A DNA stretch of 64,000 nucleotides from Microcebus murinus (Eukaryota; Chordata; Mammalia; Primates; Cheirogaleidae), in assembly GCF_040939455.1 (NCBI RefSeq), contig NC_134108.1, positions 20,179,501-20,243,500 of the forward strand. Direction: 5' to 3'. Positions 28,855 through 40,768 of this stretch are shown in pieces. Within the stretch, counting starts at the first letter, position 1; each line of letters begins with the position of its first letter. The translations under genes and the position numbers were made by a program. Below the pieces are notes generated by a model. That model was not told the DNA's origin, did no database searches, and worked only from the letters and a program-made list of their open reading frames with translations.

Positions 28855-28861
28855 TTTGCCT
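28855..28861 (-). promoter_or_regulatory. STX11: STX11 exon 2 splice acceptor and 5' UTR remnant
   Basis: Read on the minus strand, a pyrimidine-rich run (CTCTCTCTACTTGCAG) ends with the AG at 28860-28861. It is followed by the exon bases GCAAA and then the ATG. This fixes the start codon, because the ten in-frame codons before it include the acceptor and intron. It agrees with the known two-exon STX11 structure, in which exon 1 is non-coding. Confidence 0.85.
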
Positions 28862-30589
28862 GCAAGTAGAGAGAGCGAAGTCAAATTCCTCTAGCGAGAG
28901 TCAAATATTTGCATTCAGGGGATTGAAGCTTAAGATAAAGAAACATTCTCCTCAGCACTTCCAATTCTTTATTCCTGGGTGTAGGTAATAAGTGCACCAA
29001 AGGAGCTAAATGTTGTATGGCATTTTACTTACGAGTATAGAGATAACATAACTGAAAGGCACCAACGGCGTTGTGTTTTAAGGTCTATAGGCATCTGCCA
29101 CTAGACATCACAGGTGCCCGGAACGCAATCAGCAATTTTAAATTTTAGATTGCATTGGGAAACCATCTCTTTTTCTTGCTTTACCTTTTCCAGTCATCAC
29201 AAATCAAAACAGACACAGAAAAGGGAAAAATAAGAAGAAAAGACTTGGAAACATAAGGGTTTTTAAGTAAGGACAATTTACAAGGCTTTGGGGCCAATGC
29301 AAATGTTGCCTATTTTATCTGTTTCCACACTGATGAGCACCCCCTCCTGTCCCTATTAGCAACTCTTAAAATAATAGTTACCATGTAAATTGTGACTTAA
29401 AATATTTTCTCTTAATAATGTTGTAAAAGTAAAATATGCTTGAAGTAAAACAATAAAATAAACAAAGACAGAAATCTAATAAGGAAGTATAAAATTTAGA
29501 AATTGATATTTTCTTCCTCCTCTCCCCAATATTCCCTAATGGTAGCATCATTAATAACACTGTTTTTTTTTTTTAAAAAAGAAAAAAACGTTTGTACAGA
29601 AAATTTCAATTATACACAGCCTGGTAGCAATAATAGAACACACTCCCATTTATCCATCTTGTAGCAGCAATATTTGCCTGCTTTTAATAGCTTTTTGAAA
29701 CAAGGTGGAAGCTCAAGCAGAATTTCCATGTTTTCACAAAGGTGGTTCTCATCATTTCCCTGCTTTGCAAGGGAAAATAATGTTCTCTGTGTCCATATCT
29801 TTCCCAGTGAGGTGAAAAGTTTCATTTTTAGTAGCATGTATATATGCCAAAAACAGGAACATTTTTCCCTTTTACATGAGACTTTGTGGCTAGAAAGATT
29901 ATCTTTCTTTCTATAAAATTTGCAGAAAAGAGAGGAAAATAGTAGCACTTAATGGCCACACAATCTATCAGGGATCTTGATCTTAAATTAAAAGTTTCTT
30001 TCAAGTTGAAGTAATTAATTCTGTAGCACCACTAATGGAACGCTGACAAGTTGGATTTAGTGATAAATGGAAAATGGTGAAATATTAACCATGGCCTCTC
30101 TTCTACCGTGATCACTATTTATATAAATTAAACAGAAGTTTTATTCTATGATGGTGATTTTTAATATAACAAGTTTTTCTTCTTAAAATGCCATTTCTGC
30201 TATCTGGTGACTAAAATCAATACTAGACTTTCTCAACAATGGGACAGGTCACTCTCCTAGCAATATAACAGAGAGACAGAATGAAGACCCAGTCTGGACC
30301 AAAACTGTGCCTTCTCCTGGCCTGAATTTCTTGTTATTCAAATATTTTTTTCACTTTGAACAAACTTTAAAGACAAATCACAAATCGGGGGGGGGGGGAG
30401 AATTGCAATATATGACAGATAATGGTTAAGTATAACCATTTAAGTATATATTTTAAAACTGCCAAAAATCCATTCACCCACAGACAATGAAAAGGCAATT
30501 CATCTAAGAAGAAACATAAATGACAGAGACCATAACTGTATGTTAGGTATGCCTGATACTGTCTGGGCACCTTTCATGTGATATTCTCT
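28862..30589 (-). other. STX11: STX11 intron 1, 3' part
   Basis: AT-rich intron with no young repeat. It contains the G12 run. No additional exon is visible. Confidence 0.6.
30387..30398. repeat. G12 homopolymer
   Basis: Twelve consecutive G in AT-rich intron DNA. Length may be unreliable. Confidence 0.9.
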
Positions 30590-30725
30590 TTTAGTCATCA
30601 TACAGACTCTATGAAGTAGGTACTACCATTATCAGAGTTGGAATGAGTCTAGGGAGATTAAGGAATTTAGCCAAGGTCACCAAGTGAACACTCGGGCTCC
30701 AGAATAGCACCACTTAACCATTATG
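30590..30725 (-). mobile_element. MIR
   Basis: TATGAAGTAGGTACTACC, then AGCCAAGGTCACCAAGTG and CACTTAACCATTATG, fit reverse MIR. Confidence 0.65.
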
Positions 30726-30739
30726 TTAAATAACCTTCA

Positions 30740-31240
30740 GCAAAGCAAAAGTATAAAAGTATAGTCATAAAATACTTTACTACTAAACAAGGAAGTACAA
30801 ATTAAACTGCTGAGATTTTTTTCCCCTACCAAGTTAGCAGGTATTTTTATAAAATAATAATTTTTTAAATGAGTAAGCATGTTGGGAACTCTCAAAAAAA
30901 TGCTAGTAGGAGGGTAAATTGATGAGAACTTTTCAAGAGGACAGTTTAGCAACGTGTATCAAAAGCTTTTCATGCATGCATTGGTTTAGACCTCTGTGCA
31001 TTTATTCCAAAGATATATGCAAAGTTGCATGAACTCATAGCTATAAATATTTATTTATAAATATTTTCATCACCACATTGTTTTCACAGAAATTCAGAAA
31101 TAAGTTAAATGCACAATAATAAGGTACTGGCTGCTACATAAGTCACAGAGTTTAGAAGGCTATCCAATGGCATGGAAGCATACGTACTCTCTTAGGTAGA
31201 AAAAGTAAGTAAAGAGAAGAAAAGATGCAGTACTACCACA
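30740..31240 (+). mobile_element. Old L1 fragment (ORF2 3' part)
   Basis: It has the recognisable order of L1M ORF2 end blocks (GGAGGGTAAATTGATGAGAAC, then TTTATTCCAAAGATATATG, then CCAATGGCATGG), highly diverged. Confidence 0.55.
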
Positions 31241-33581
31241 AAGGTTTTGAAACAAAAACTTTAATAATCCACATCAAAATGTTAAGTTTTCTTTCTATTG
31301 TGGAATTAAACATGGTTTCAATGACTTCCCTGTGCTTTTCTGTATTTTCCAAAATTTTTACAATGTCCATGTAGATTTCATTATTAAATAAAACTATAAA
31401 TACTATTGGTTTAAAGGATAACACCTTAGCTCCTTCATTAAATTATATGTATTACAATCAGGTTAATACCTTATGTTACCTGGGGAAAGTACGTTAGCCA
31501 GCTAGCTTGGAGTTGAGCTGTATCTATCTGTTTAAGTTAGTATCCAGTATGTTCTACTATGCAATAAGTGGATGGGATAGAATGGATACATTTCAATGAA
31601 CAAGGCAAGAATAGGTGATAGGCGATGCCTTCCTTGCATCTTGGCCAAGTCTTATGAGGCACTTCAATGGAAGGTAATAAGTGGTTAAGAGACAGTGCCA
31701 CACGCCAGGACACTAGGGATCATTTCTAGGTATCCTACTAATCCTAGACAGGTCCTATGCTCTGTATTGCTCTCCTAAAGTGATGAAAAGCTATTTGGGC
31801 AAATCATCTCATTTACCATATGACAAGCAAAGTGCAATTCAACCATATAGAAAATGGTCTTGGAAGATGTTCAGAGAAATCATTCTTCTCGAGACCTAAC
31901 AACCATAAAGTCATAGGTACTCAATCAGGCAAAGAAAGACCTAAGCTCATCTGAAGGCCCAAGTCCATAATGTGGTAACGAAATGGGAAGGAAGGCTCCA
32001 GGGCATGTGGAGACTCCCTATAGAGATGTGGACCCAAAGGAGGTCTTTACCTTGCCTTCCTGCCCACCTTTCCTGGCTCAGCCCAGTCCCAGATGACTTG
32101 CTCACACTGACACAGAAGGTCTCTTTTCTGCCCAGGAGCAAGCATTAGGAAAACTACAACAGGAAGTCAATGAAGAGGGTGCAATTTCTAAGAAGATCTC
32201 AAAAAAAAAAAAAATTAAAAATATGTACCTTGCCAAAGTTATACTAAAAATATAGACATGGGCACAAAAAGAACATCAAAATACCTCAGTATCCAGTAGC
32301 TTGATTCTGTGCTATGAGATCCTAAAAAGAGAACTATGGTAAATGAGAAAGAAAATAATTAAACAATTCCATTGACTTTCCATCTCACTGTGATTAAAGG
32401 ATAATCTAATAGGCTCTGGTAAATTGTATTCATAAGGTTGCTATAATAAATCTGGCTTTGATTCACATGGAGGTGAAGAATTCAAAAGAAAATTCACAAC
32501 CAACTACCAGAAATCTGCTTCTGCTTTCTAATTTTCTTTTCAGGCATACATATAATCTATCCAGAAAACCAGATCCAATAGGGAAGGAAGGAGGAATTGC
32601 TTTATTGCTCACTTCTTTCAGTGAGCAGCAAAATTTTACATAACAGAAAACAAAGGAACAAAGGGATTATGGTAGCTTAGGGGCTCTCAGTCTTTAGAAG
32701 GCAACAGAATCGTCTGGAAAGATGCCCAGATCCCTAGAGTTTCTGATTCAGTAGGTTTAGAATGATCTCCAGGTGATTCTAATGCACACTCAAATTTGTG
32801 ACCTATTCCATAGCTACCTATCATGGCAGCTTTTTTATTTATAAATATCATGCAGTTCTAAAGAACCTATAATAGTTCTCAGGTTGGGGGCAGTCTTGAG
32901 CAAACTATAGATAAGAAAAGAAAGGGTAGCTACTAGCCTCTCCCCAGTGGAAAGCCGGTGGCTTTCATGAGCACTGCCTCCTGGCTTTGGGGAATGGAGG
33001 CTAGATAAGAAATCAAGGTGAACTGAGAACTCATCCTCAGTCTGGTGAGACATAAAAGCAATCTATGGAGCTCAAAATGTAGATTAACCAACAATGTTAG
33101 AAATAGTTTATTCCAAACCTTTCATTTTAGAATGGAAAATTATAATAGGTGCAGGCACTGACAGAGAAGGAGTATGAACAACATTGAACATTGAGCTTTA
33201 CTGTTATGAGGCACCCTCAGGCACATGAATAAATTCTCTACAGCATTCACAGTGAACAAGGAAGGATGACATAATATTCTATTAGTTAAATATGCTGGCC
33301 ATTGGGACCTAGATCCTGTTGTAAAGAGCCTACCATATCTGGCATATAAAATCTTAAAATTTTCTGTCATAACAAGAAGGAACGATTCAGAAAGCAGCTT
33401 TCTAACTACCTCAGAAGACTAATGAATGGGCGTGATAGTTACATAAATAACCAGTACAATGGGTGCCACAAACAACAACCATGAGAGCCATTGCTCCCAA
33501 CTAGCCTGGGAACCATTTATGAACACAACATAGAGCCATATTTCTGATCATAAAAGAGAGGCTTTGTGCCTACTGTAAGAG
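31241..33581 (-). other. STX11: STX11 intron 1, unremarkable
   Basis: Non-coding intron sequence. Only the MER5A copy at 32672 was recognised. Confidence 0.55.
32672..32825. mobile_element. MER5A-type hAT MITE
   Basis: GGGGCTCTCAGTCTTTAG at the left, AGAGTTTCTGATTCAGTAGG in the middle, and CCAGGTGATTCTAATGCAC at the right. Confidence 0.7.
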
Positions 33582-33667
33582 GAACAAGAAAAAGTTGTTT
33601 GTACAAAAGTTTAACTTTTCCTTGAACAAGAAAAAGTTGTTTGTACAAACAAAAAGTTGTTTATACA
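33582..33667 (+). repeat. Local direct repeats beside an LTR
   Basis: A 26-bp unit starting GAACAAGAAAAAGTTG occurs at 33582-33607 and 33624-33649 without change. A third partial copy, CAAAAAGTTGTTTATAC, follows up to the LTR start. AAAAGTTTAACTTTT between the copies is a palindrome. Confidence 0.9.
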
Positions 33668-34064
33668 TGGGCTGAGTTATGTACCTCCACTGGTAGCCCC
33701 CAAGTTCGTATGTGGAAGCTCCAACCCTAGTACCTTAGAATGTGACTGTATCTGGACTTAAGGTTTTTAAAGGGGTATTAAATTAAAATGAAGTATTTAG
33801 AGTGGGCCATAGTCCAATATGACTGGTGTCTTTATAAGAAGAGGAAATCTGGACACAGACATGTGCACGCACAGAGGAAAGACCATGTGAGGACTGAGGG
33901 GAAAGGTACCACGTGCAAGCCAAGGAGAGAAGACTCAGAAGAACCCTAACCCTGCTGACACCTTGATCTTGGGCTTCCAGCCTCCAAAACTGTGAGAAAT
34001 AAATTCTCTTGTTCAAGCCACCCAGCCCGTGGTATTTTGTTATGGCAGACTACTACATGTATTA
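33668..34064 (+). mobile_element. MaLR-like solo LTR
   Basis: GGGCTGAGTTATGTACCTCC, then GACTGGTGTCTTTATAAGAA and ACTGTGAGAAATAAATTCTC, are LTR-type blocks with a polyadenylation signal near the 3' end. No coding sequence. Confidence 0.6.
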
Positions 34065-34657
34065 AGCAGATTTTGCCTAGTATCAAGAAACAAAACCTTT
34101 CCCTGTTTCACAGCAATACATTAAGGTATGTTTTACAAGTTGTGAGAAACTTCAGACACAGGAATGCACAATGCAGAGCAGCGCAAGGCACAAGGCAAGT
34201 CAGGTGAGGTTTACTGTAGAGGTCACCCTGGAGATTTCTGGAGGGAAACAAATCCAAAAGCATGCAAGGACATTCTTGTCTGTATTTATGACAATGAAAT
34301 GTTTTAGACTTTATTCTGTTTTGACGTGAGTTCAAAATGTTTATCACTCTGGTTTCAATAGGAACTAAAGTACATGTTTGAACACACACACACTTTGCAT
34401 ACGGTATTCAGCTATTAGTGAAGCAGAAATGATCTTGCCCCTAGGATATACACTCCAAATGAGGACTTCTGCGCAGTACTCATGTTCTGATTTTCAGATC
34501 CTATGATATATATCTCCTATGTCCTGATTTCATACCAATTTTTAAAGTACTGTCAAAAGAAAAGGATGATTACAAATCAGGAACTCCATGACTGGTTCAC
34601 ATGGTGCCTTGGTGAGCCTTTGCGTTGGGCTCATATAATGTCTTTGTGAAAACTAGA

Positions 34658-34885
34658 AAAGGGCCCACCTCCCCTGGCAGATGCAGCCCGGTCCCCGGGC
34701 AAACAGCCTGCTGAGCCGAGCCCAGACGGATCCAGCCCTCTCGTCCTCGATGAGGCCACAACCCGCACAGTCCCGTGGGGTCACCCCGGGTACACCTTCC
34801 CGACCACCTTGTCCAGCCCTCCTGCCCACCCTCCCCACCGCCACAGTCACCTGCCAGGGGCCAGAAATTCCACAGGGACGGTGTC
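34658..34885. promoter_or_regulatory. Small GC-rich patch in STX11 intron 1
   Basis: About 230 bases with around ten CpGs, in an otherwise AT-rich intron. It carries no repeat I recognise. An 82-codon minus-strand frame crosses it but resembles no known protein. It could be an enhancer, an alternative promoter or exon, or an old GC-rich repeat. Confidence 0.3.
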
Positions 34886-35446
34886 GCAGTGATTTAGCCA
34901 TTCCTTTCTAGCATACACCGTAGTAACACAACCCTTAAAAGACAACGCGTGTACTTTTCCCAACAGGAGTGAAACTCTGAGCTCTATTAAACGACACACC
35001 TAAGAGGGAAAAATCGTTCTTTCAACTTCTAAAAATTATAGGCCAAAATAAAAAAAGTTCCTGCAAGTTCTTATATTCTGGCTGCTCTAAAGTTAATTAA
35101 AAAACAACAACCACAAATTTGTGTTAGACCTTGAAGTGCACTGGGCAGGAACACATTGGATGTTTTCTGAGGGCTCATTCAAAACACGATGTGAGAGTTC
35201 GAAGTGTGTTAATCGAGATGGATGATAATTATAAATGTCTGAGGCTAGAAGAAATAATTTAAAATGTCTCTTGTTTTCTCTTTCCTCTAAAGCAAAAAGC
35301 AGGACGGAGTTATTCAAAGTATTTTGGGGGAGTCTAATTTGAAAAAGCATTCTGTCCTTTTTAATCACTCTGCTCATTTGAGGCCCCAGACACTTTCACT
35401 TTTTAGTTCCTTCGATCACAATTTTCTACCAGTGTGATTGTTATTT

Positions 35447-35547
35447 TGTTATATAAAATATAAATATAATATTAACACATTAATATTATATTAATAATAA
35501 ACATAATATAATATAAATATAATATAAATTGTTATATTGTTATATAA
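35447..35547. repeat. AT-rich low-complexity tract
   Basis: About 100 bases of ATATAA/AATATA repeats, almost free of G and C. Confidence 0.9.
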
Positions 35548-35849
35548 AAGAGCCTGTTCATGGCTCTTTTTTTTTTAATGGAGCGTCTGTTTTTGATATC
35601 CTTTCCCTATCTCATCATCATATGTTAGAGGTGCATGGGGGAGGCAGCCTGTCTTTTTGGTTCATTGTCCCAGGAGCAAGAGGATCAGCGTCTGAGGAGG
35701 TGGATCTGCGAAGCTTCACCTGTACCCAGATGTGATGCAGATCAGGTATAAGCCTCCCGACTTAGGGGCTAATGCCATAATTAGATGAGACACACCGGGG
35801 CATCCCAGGATGGAGGATAGCATTATTTTTCTTGCAAGAGAAATGTGAA

Positions 35850-36380
35850 TGATTTCAGAGACAGACCATACTCGATTGCAATAAATGCCAACAAATTCTC
35901 AGCAGTACCCCCCTATCAAGTAGTGGCATGGATGTCTCTATCCTTTTCATCTGGGCTTGGCCATGACACTTGCTTTGACCAAGAATACGGTAGAAAATAT
36001 GAAAGCAAGAAGAGACTTGAATGCCCCTAGCACATTAGGGCTTATCCTCTCTGGAAACACTGAAACCATTATGTGAGGTCATCCTCACTTGATCTTAGCC
36101 AAAAGGATGAGAAGCGATTGTTACATGAAGTCATCCTCTAGCCTCCTGGAGGACGAAGGCCACTTGGAGAGAGACGCTAGACCCCAGCTGCCCCACCAAT
36201 ATAACCGCATGACTGAGCCTCACTGACCCCAGAGGAAGAACCACCAGTGCTCACTACCTGCCACGTGCAGTTGCAGAGGGTTCACACGGATTATCTCATT
36301 CAGTCCTTGCAGCCATAAGAAACAAATTGTCATTTGGGGGTGGTTTGTTATACTGCAAAGCTACCTGACACGCTCCTCTT
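35850..36380 (+). mobile_element. LTR-like old repeat carrying the U2 fragment
   Basis: GGGCTTGGCCATGACACTTG, then GCCTCCTGGAGGACGAAGG and CCGCATGACTGAGCCTCAC, resemble a mammalian LTR I cannot name exactly. The U2 fragment at 36087-36118 is inserted in it. Confidence 0.4.
36087..36118 (-). pseudogene. RNU2 pseudogene fragment: U2 snRNA 5'-end fragment (truncated retropseudogene)
   Basis: The minus strand reads ATCGCTTCTC, then ATCC instead of GGCC, then TTTTGGCTAAGATCAAGT. That is the first 32 nt of U2 snRNA with two changes. Direct repeats flank it: 36069-36086 and 36121-36138, 15 of 18 identical. Two of the differences (TG against CA) are what decay of one CpG would give. There is no poly(A), as in tailless snRNA retropseudogenes. 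It sits inside an LTR-like stretch. Confidence 0.75.
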
Positions 36381-37929
36381 TGGGTTTCTTTGTGCCCCTT
36401 AAGGAGTAAGTATTCTTCTTTAAAGAAGACCTAGAAGGCTGACATGAATCAAGATAAATCGTAATTTCTGGAAAGTAAATTCTCATGCATTTACAAACAA
36501 AAGTTTATTGCTATGATTTTAAAATACAAACATAATCAATATGTACCAAATAATTATCCTGATGATGTATTTCACCTACTTGATGATTGTGGCCTATATT
36601 ATATATCTTGATTTTAATTTGGCATACATTTATGACATTCTATTCCTATTGTATGCAAAAGTTAATCTAAAAAGCACACATTTTAAAAAGCATGTTTTTT
36701 TACACATGCTTGAAGGCAGCCTTTGTTTTTCTTTTGAGGATTGTGGTCATAATTAGGGTGAGAAGGAAGTAAAAAGAAACTAAAAAAAGATTATCTCACA
36801 TACAAGCAGAATCCACAAAGAGGCTCTGCGCAAGCTGTTTGCTAACTCACTGTGTTGAACAGGAGTCCTTGGGCAGTCAGTCCCAGGACAGTACAAAGAT
36901 AGCTTAAACCTTGGCTGAGTTTCAGTCTGATAAGAGGTTTTGAGAACTCGAAGAGCCAGTTTTGAAATGGAGGTGGATAGTTTTAAGTGTATCACAAGTC
37001 TATCATTCAGATCACCAAAATAAATAGCAGGCAGGCTCTGTGGGACTTCCCAATCAACATGACTCTGTTGCCACATCCCACACCTTCCTCTGAATTGAAA
37101 GATTGCACCAGAGAAGTTTCTTGCCACCACACTAAAATGAACAAAATTTAGTGGGATGGAAGGAACGAGGTTTCTAAGGAATGTCAGAAATTAATTATGG
37201 CCTTACTAGCCCTTTGCAATATTAAAGCCAATCAGAATACTTCTTTTCAGGGTTGTAGGATCTACTGAGAAGTCCACATCTACTCAGGGTAGCATAGGAG
37301 AGTGGCTAAGTGTTCAGCCTGGGCAGACATATGGAGACACATTCAGATGCCACCTCAGCCACTACTGGGCCTTGCCTGGACTTCCTACTTATTTGGGAAT
37401 TCTCAGCAGTTAGAGAGGGCAATTCCTAACAGATGAGTGCTTTTCAAGCCTCTGCTATATCACATATCTTTATAAGCCACCTTCTCTGTAACTGGTCTTC
37501 CCTATGTATAAAACCCTACCTCCTAGGATGGCTTATGTGAGGTAAGCCATGTGAAGCTCTTAGACCAGCACCTGGCAGAGAGTAAACACTCTATATGTGC
37601 TACCTGTTGTCATGTAGTCATGTTATTTTAATTCCCTCAAATAAGTAATATAGATTCAGTAACTATTTGTATAAATAGTGCATTTGCTAATGCACTACTA
37701 ACAGTTTATTTCTCATCTCATCTATGATCATAAGTGAACACTAATTATGACCTGAAGAAACAGGAATAAGCGGTAGTTCTATGCTGATAAACAGAAGTTA
37801 ATTTTAAAAAAAGAGAAAAACACTGCATAAAGCTAAAATCGACCATCTCAATTGTATTGAACGAGTAGAACCATAGGCCTTGAAGTGAATCCATGCCACT
37901 TAACAGTATCCTGATCACGAAACAAGCAA
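36381..37929 (-). other. STX11: STX11 intron 1, no feature recognised
   Basis: The 116-codon minus frame at 36780-37130 has no known domain and no splice context. Probably chance. Confidence 0.5.
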
Positions 37930-39000
37930 AGATCTGTCGCAATGAATTGAAAATGGAAGGAAATGGAATATTCAACAGACTGCTTGCAGAAATTTAAGAA
38001 AAGACACAGCATTCAATTTTTCAAGATTTGTGGTGATGAAGCATCTGCTGATCACACAGCAGCAAAGAGATTCATTGATGAGTCTGCCAAGGTCACTGCT
38101 GATGAAAGTCTGACACAAGAACAAGTCCATAATGCTGATGAAACATCACTGTCTTGGCATTGTTGTCCCAGAAAGACACTGACTGCAGCTGATGAGACAG
38201 CCCCTTCAGGAATTAAGGATGCCAAGGACAGAATAACTACGCAGGGATGAGCTAATGCAGCAGGCACGCGTAAGTGCAAACTTGCTGTGACAGGCAAAAG
38301 CTTGTATCCTCACCGTTTTCAAAGGAAAAAAGTCTTACTAGTCCATTATTATGCTAACAAAAAGGCATAAATCACTGGGGACTTCTTTTCTGATTGGTTT
38401 CACAAACACTTTGTGCCAGTGGCTCATGCTCACTGCAAGGAAGCTAGACCGAATCACAACTGCAAGATATTGTTATTCCTTGACATCTGTTCTGCTCATC
38501 CTCCAGCTGAAATTCTTATCAAAAATAATGTTTATGCCATGTACGTTCCCCCTAACATGACTTCATTAATTCATCCATGTGTGCAGGGCAGCCTTAGATC
38601 AATCAGGAGTAAATATAAAAATACTTTCTTGAACATGCTAGCAGCAGTGAACAGAAGCATGGGTGTGGAAGGTTTCCGAAAGGAGTTCAGCATGAAGGAT
38701 GCCATATATGCCATTGCTAATGCTTGGAACACAGTGACGAAAGACACAGTTGTGCATAGCCTGGCACAACCTCCGGCCTGCAACTATGTTCAGTGATGAT
38801 GATAAACAGGGTGGTTACTTTGAAGGATTCCGTATGTCAAGCAAGAAAAAAATGATTATCTGGCCCCCTTTACATATGCAAAAAAAAAAATAGCTTCAGA
38901 GTCCATCAGTAAGCTGAGGAAGTAAATATTGAACAAGTTTTCAACATGATACTTACGAAGAAGTTCAATGGATGTGCAATGAATTAAAAATGTTACTCTG
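37930..39000 (+). pseudogene. Tigger/pogo transposase relic (CENP-B/JRK-like)
   Basis: One frame runs from 37963 to 38796 with only two internal stops (38248-38250, and the TAA of KKA-stop-IT near 38374). It encodes a DDE endonuclease of the pogo/Tigger group. The first acidic site is in NADET (GAT 38137-38139) and the second in LLFLD (GAC 38482-38484). The third, normally D before QG in an LIQPxDQG motif, is valine here (38581-38583), so catalysis is lost. Frameshifts occur near 37960 and 38780. The following acidic region (FSDDD, then EGFRMSS) continues in another frame and then decays. No N-terminal DNA-binding domain or terminal repeat was recognised. Inactive fossil. Confidence 0.8.
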
Positions 39001-39185
39001 TTACCAAAGGAAAACCTAGCCACTAACTTTACGAACACTAAGTCTTGAAAATATCCATCCTTAGACCGGCTTAGGCTCTTCAGGATTCATTCACAGTCTC
39101 TGGGATGTGTGGAATTGGGGTAGCCACCAAGAAATTCTTAAACATGAAAGGACAGAATTTCCCTTCTATTTCCAAGTTGCCCCCC

Positions 39186-39338
39186 CTTTTTTTTGAGACA
39201 GAGTATCGCTCTGTCACCCTGTGTAGAGTGCAGTGGCATCAGCCTAGCTCACTGCAACCTCAAACTCCTGAGCTCAAGCAATCCTCCCACCTCAGCCTCC
39301 TAGAGTGGTAGGATTACAGGCATAAGCCACCACCGCCG
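39186..39338 (-). mobile_element. Alu monomer (FLAM/FRAM-like)
   Basis: A single reverse arm with poly(T) at the left, ending CAAGCCACCACC-like without a second arm. It lies 3' of the Tigger transposase relic. Confidence 0.8.
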
Positions 39339-39637
39339 TATTTTTTTAACCTGATTTCATCTGCACAAAAATTTTGTTGGTGGAAAGTACAGTGTGACTT
39401 GTACTTGTGCCCTTGGTCCTGCCCCCCTGAGGGATGCTCCTGGAAAGAAGAAACTCCAGAAAACTCCTATGGTTTACCAGGGATATGGGATATATTTCAC
39501 AGTGGCAGGATCAGTTCTTTGGGATGCTGTCTCTTAAGTAATCACAACCTTCTACTGTATTAATATAAAAGAACCTGGAAGAATATGTATCATATTTTTA
39601 TATTATTTTATAGTTACTATATATAGTTGTATTCTTT

Positions 39638-39986
39638 TTTTTTTTTTATTTTTAGCCTAAAATATGGTGTTCAAATTTTTTTTTTTTTTTTTTGAGACAG
39701 AGTCTCACTTTGTTGCCCAGGCTAGAGTGAGTGCCGTGGCGTCAGCCTGGCTCACAGCAACCTCAATCTCTGGGGCTCAGCAATCCTACTGCCTCAGCCT
39801 CCCGAGTAGCTGGGACTACAGGCATGCGCCACCATGCCCGGCTAATTTTTTGTATATATATTTTTTAGTTGGTCAATTAATTTATTTCTATTTTTGGTAG
39901 AGACGGGGTCTCGCTTAGGCTGGTTTCGAACTCCTGACCTTGAGCAATCCGCCCGCCTCGGCCTCCCAAAGTGCTAGGATTACAGG
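39638..39986 (-). mobile_element. Alu (lemur type) with apparent 3' transduction
   Basis: The reverse Alu body is 39694-39986 with poly(T) at 39676-39693. Beyond the poly(T) lies about 28 bases of non-Alu DNA, then a second poly(T) (39634-39647). A perfect 16-bp duplication, TATAGTTGTATTCTTT, flanks the whole unit at 39622-39637 and 39987-40002. The Alu 5' end is slightly truncated. Confidence 0.85.
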
Positions 39987-40450
39987 TATAGTTGTATTCT
40001 TTATAGTTACTATATATAGTTGTATTCCATGATGGAAATTTTTCACTTTTAATATAAGACAATTCTGTATTATATCAATTATTATTACAAGTTAAGTATC
40101 CCTTATCCAAAATGCTTGGGACCAGAAATGTACTGGATATCATATTTTTTTCAGATTTTTAAATATTTACATATACATAATGAGATATCTTGGGATGTAA
40201 TCCAAGTCTAAACACGAAATGTATTTATATTTCATATATACTTTATATACATAGCTTGAAGGTAATTGTATGCAATATTTTCAATATTATTGTACATGAA
40301 AAAAATATATTGACCCATCAGAGAGCAAAGGTTTCATAAAGGTGTCAACTATGACACAAAGATATAATAGCTTAGTGTTTAAATAAGGGTGTAAAGTCAG
40401 ATGAACCTGTATTGGACTCCCAGCTCTGAGCCAATTAGAATAAAACTATT

Positions 40451-40768
40451 GGGCCGGCCACAGTGGCTCACACCTGTAATCCTAATACTCTAGGAGGCCG
40501 AGGTGGGAGAATAGCTCAAGGTCAGGAGTTCGAAACCAGCCTGAGCAAGAGTGAGACCCCAATCTCTACGAAAAACAGAAAGAAATTAATTGGCCAACTA
40601 AAAATATATAGAAAAAATTAGCTGGGCATGGTGGTGCATGCCTGTAGTCCCAGATATCAGGAGGATAAGGCAGCAGGATTGCTTGAGCCCAGGAGATTGA
40701 GGTTGCTGTGAGCTAGGCTGACACCATGACACTCACTGTAGCCTGGGCAACAAAGTGAGACTCTGTCT

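Noticed and set aside
28855..28884. Ten extra in-frame codons before the STX11 start
   Set aside because: They cross the splice acceptor at 28860-28861 and lie in the intron; the family start is at 28852-28854.
35547..35576. Hairpin AAAAGAGCC...GGCTCTTTT followed by T run
   Set aside because: It resembles a bacterial intrinsic terminator, but this is vertebrate DNA and no transcript is known here.
36780..37130. 116-codon minus frame in STX11 intron 1
   Set aside because: No recognisable family, no splice signals or CpG support; most likely chance.
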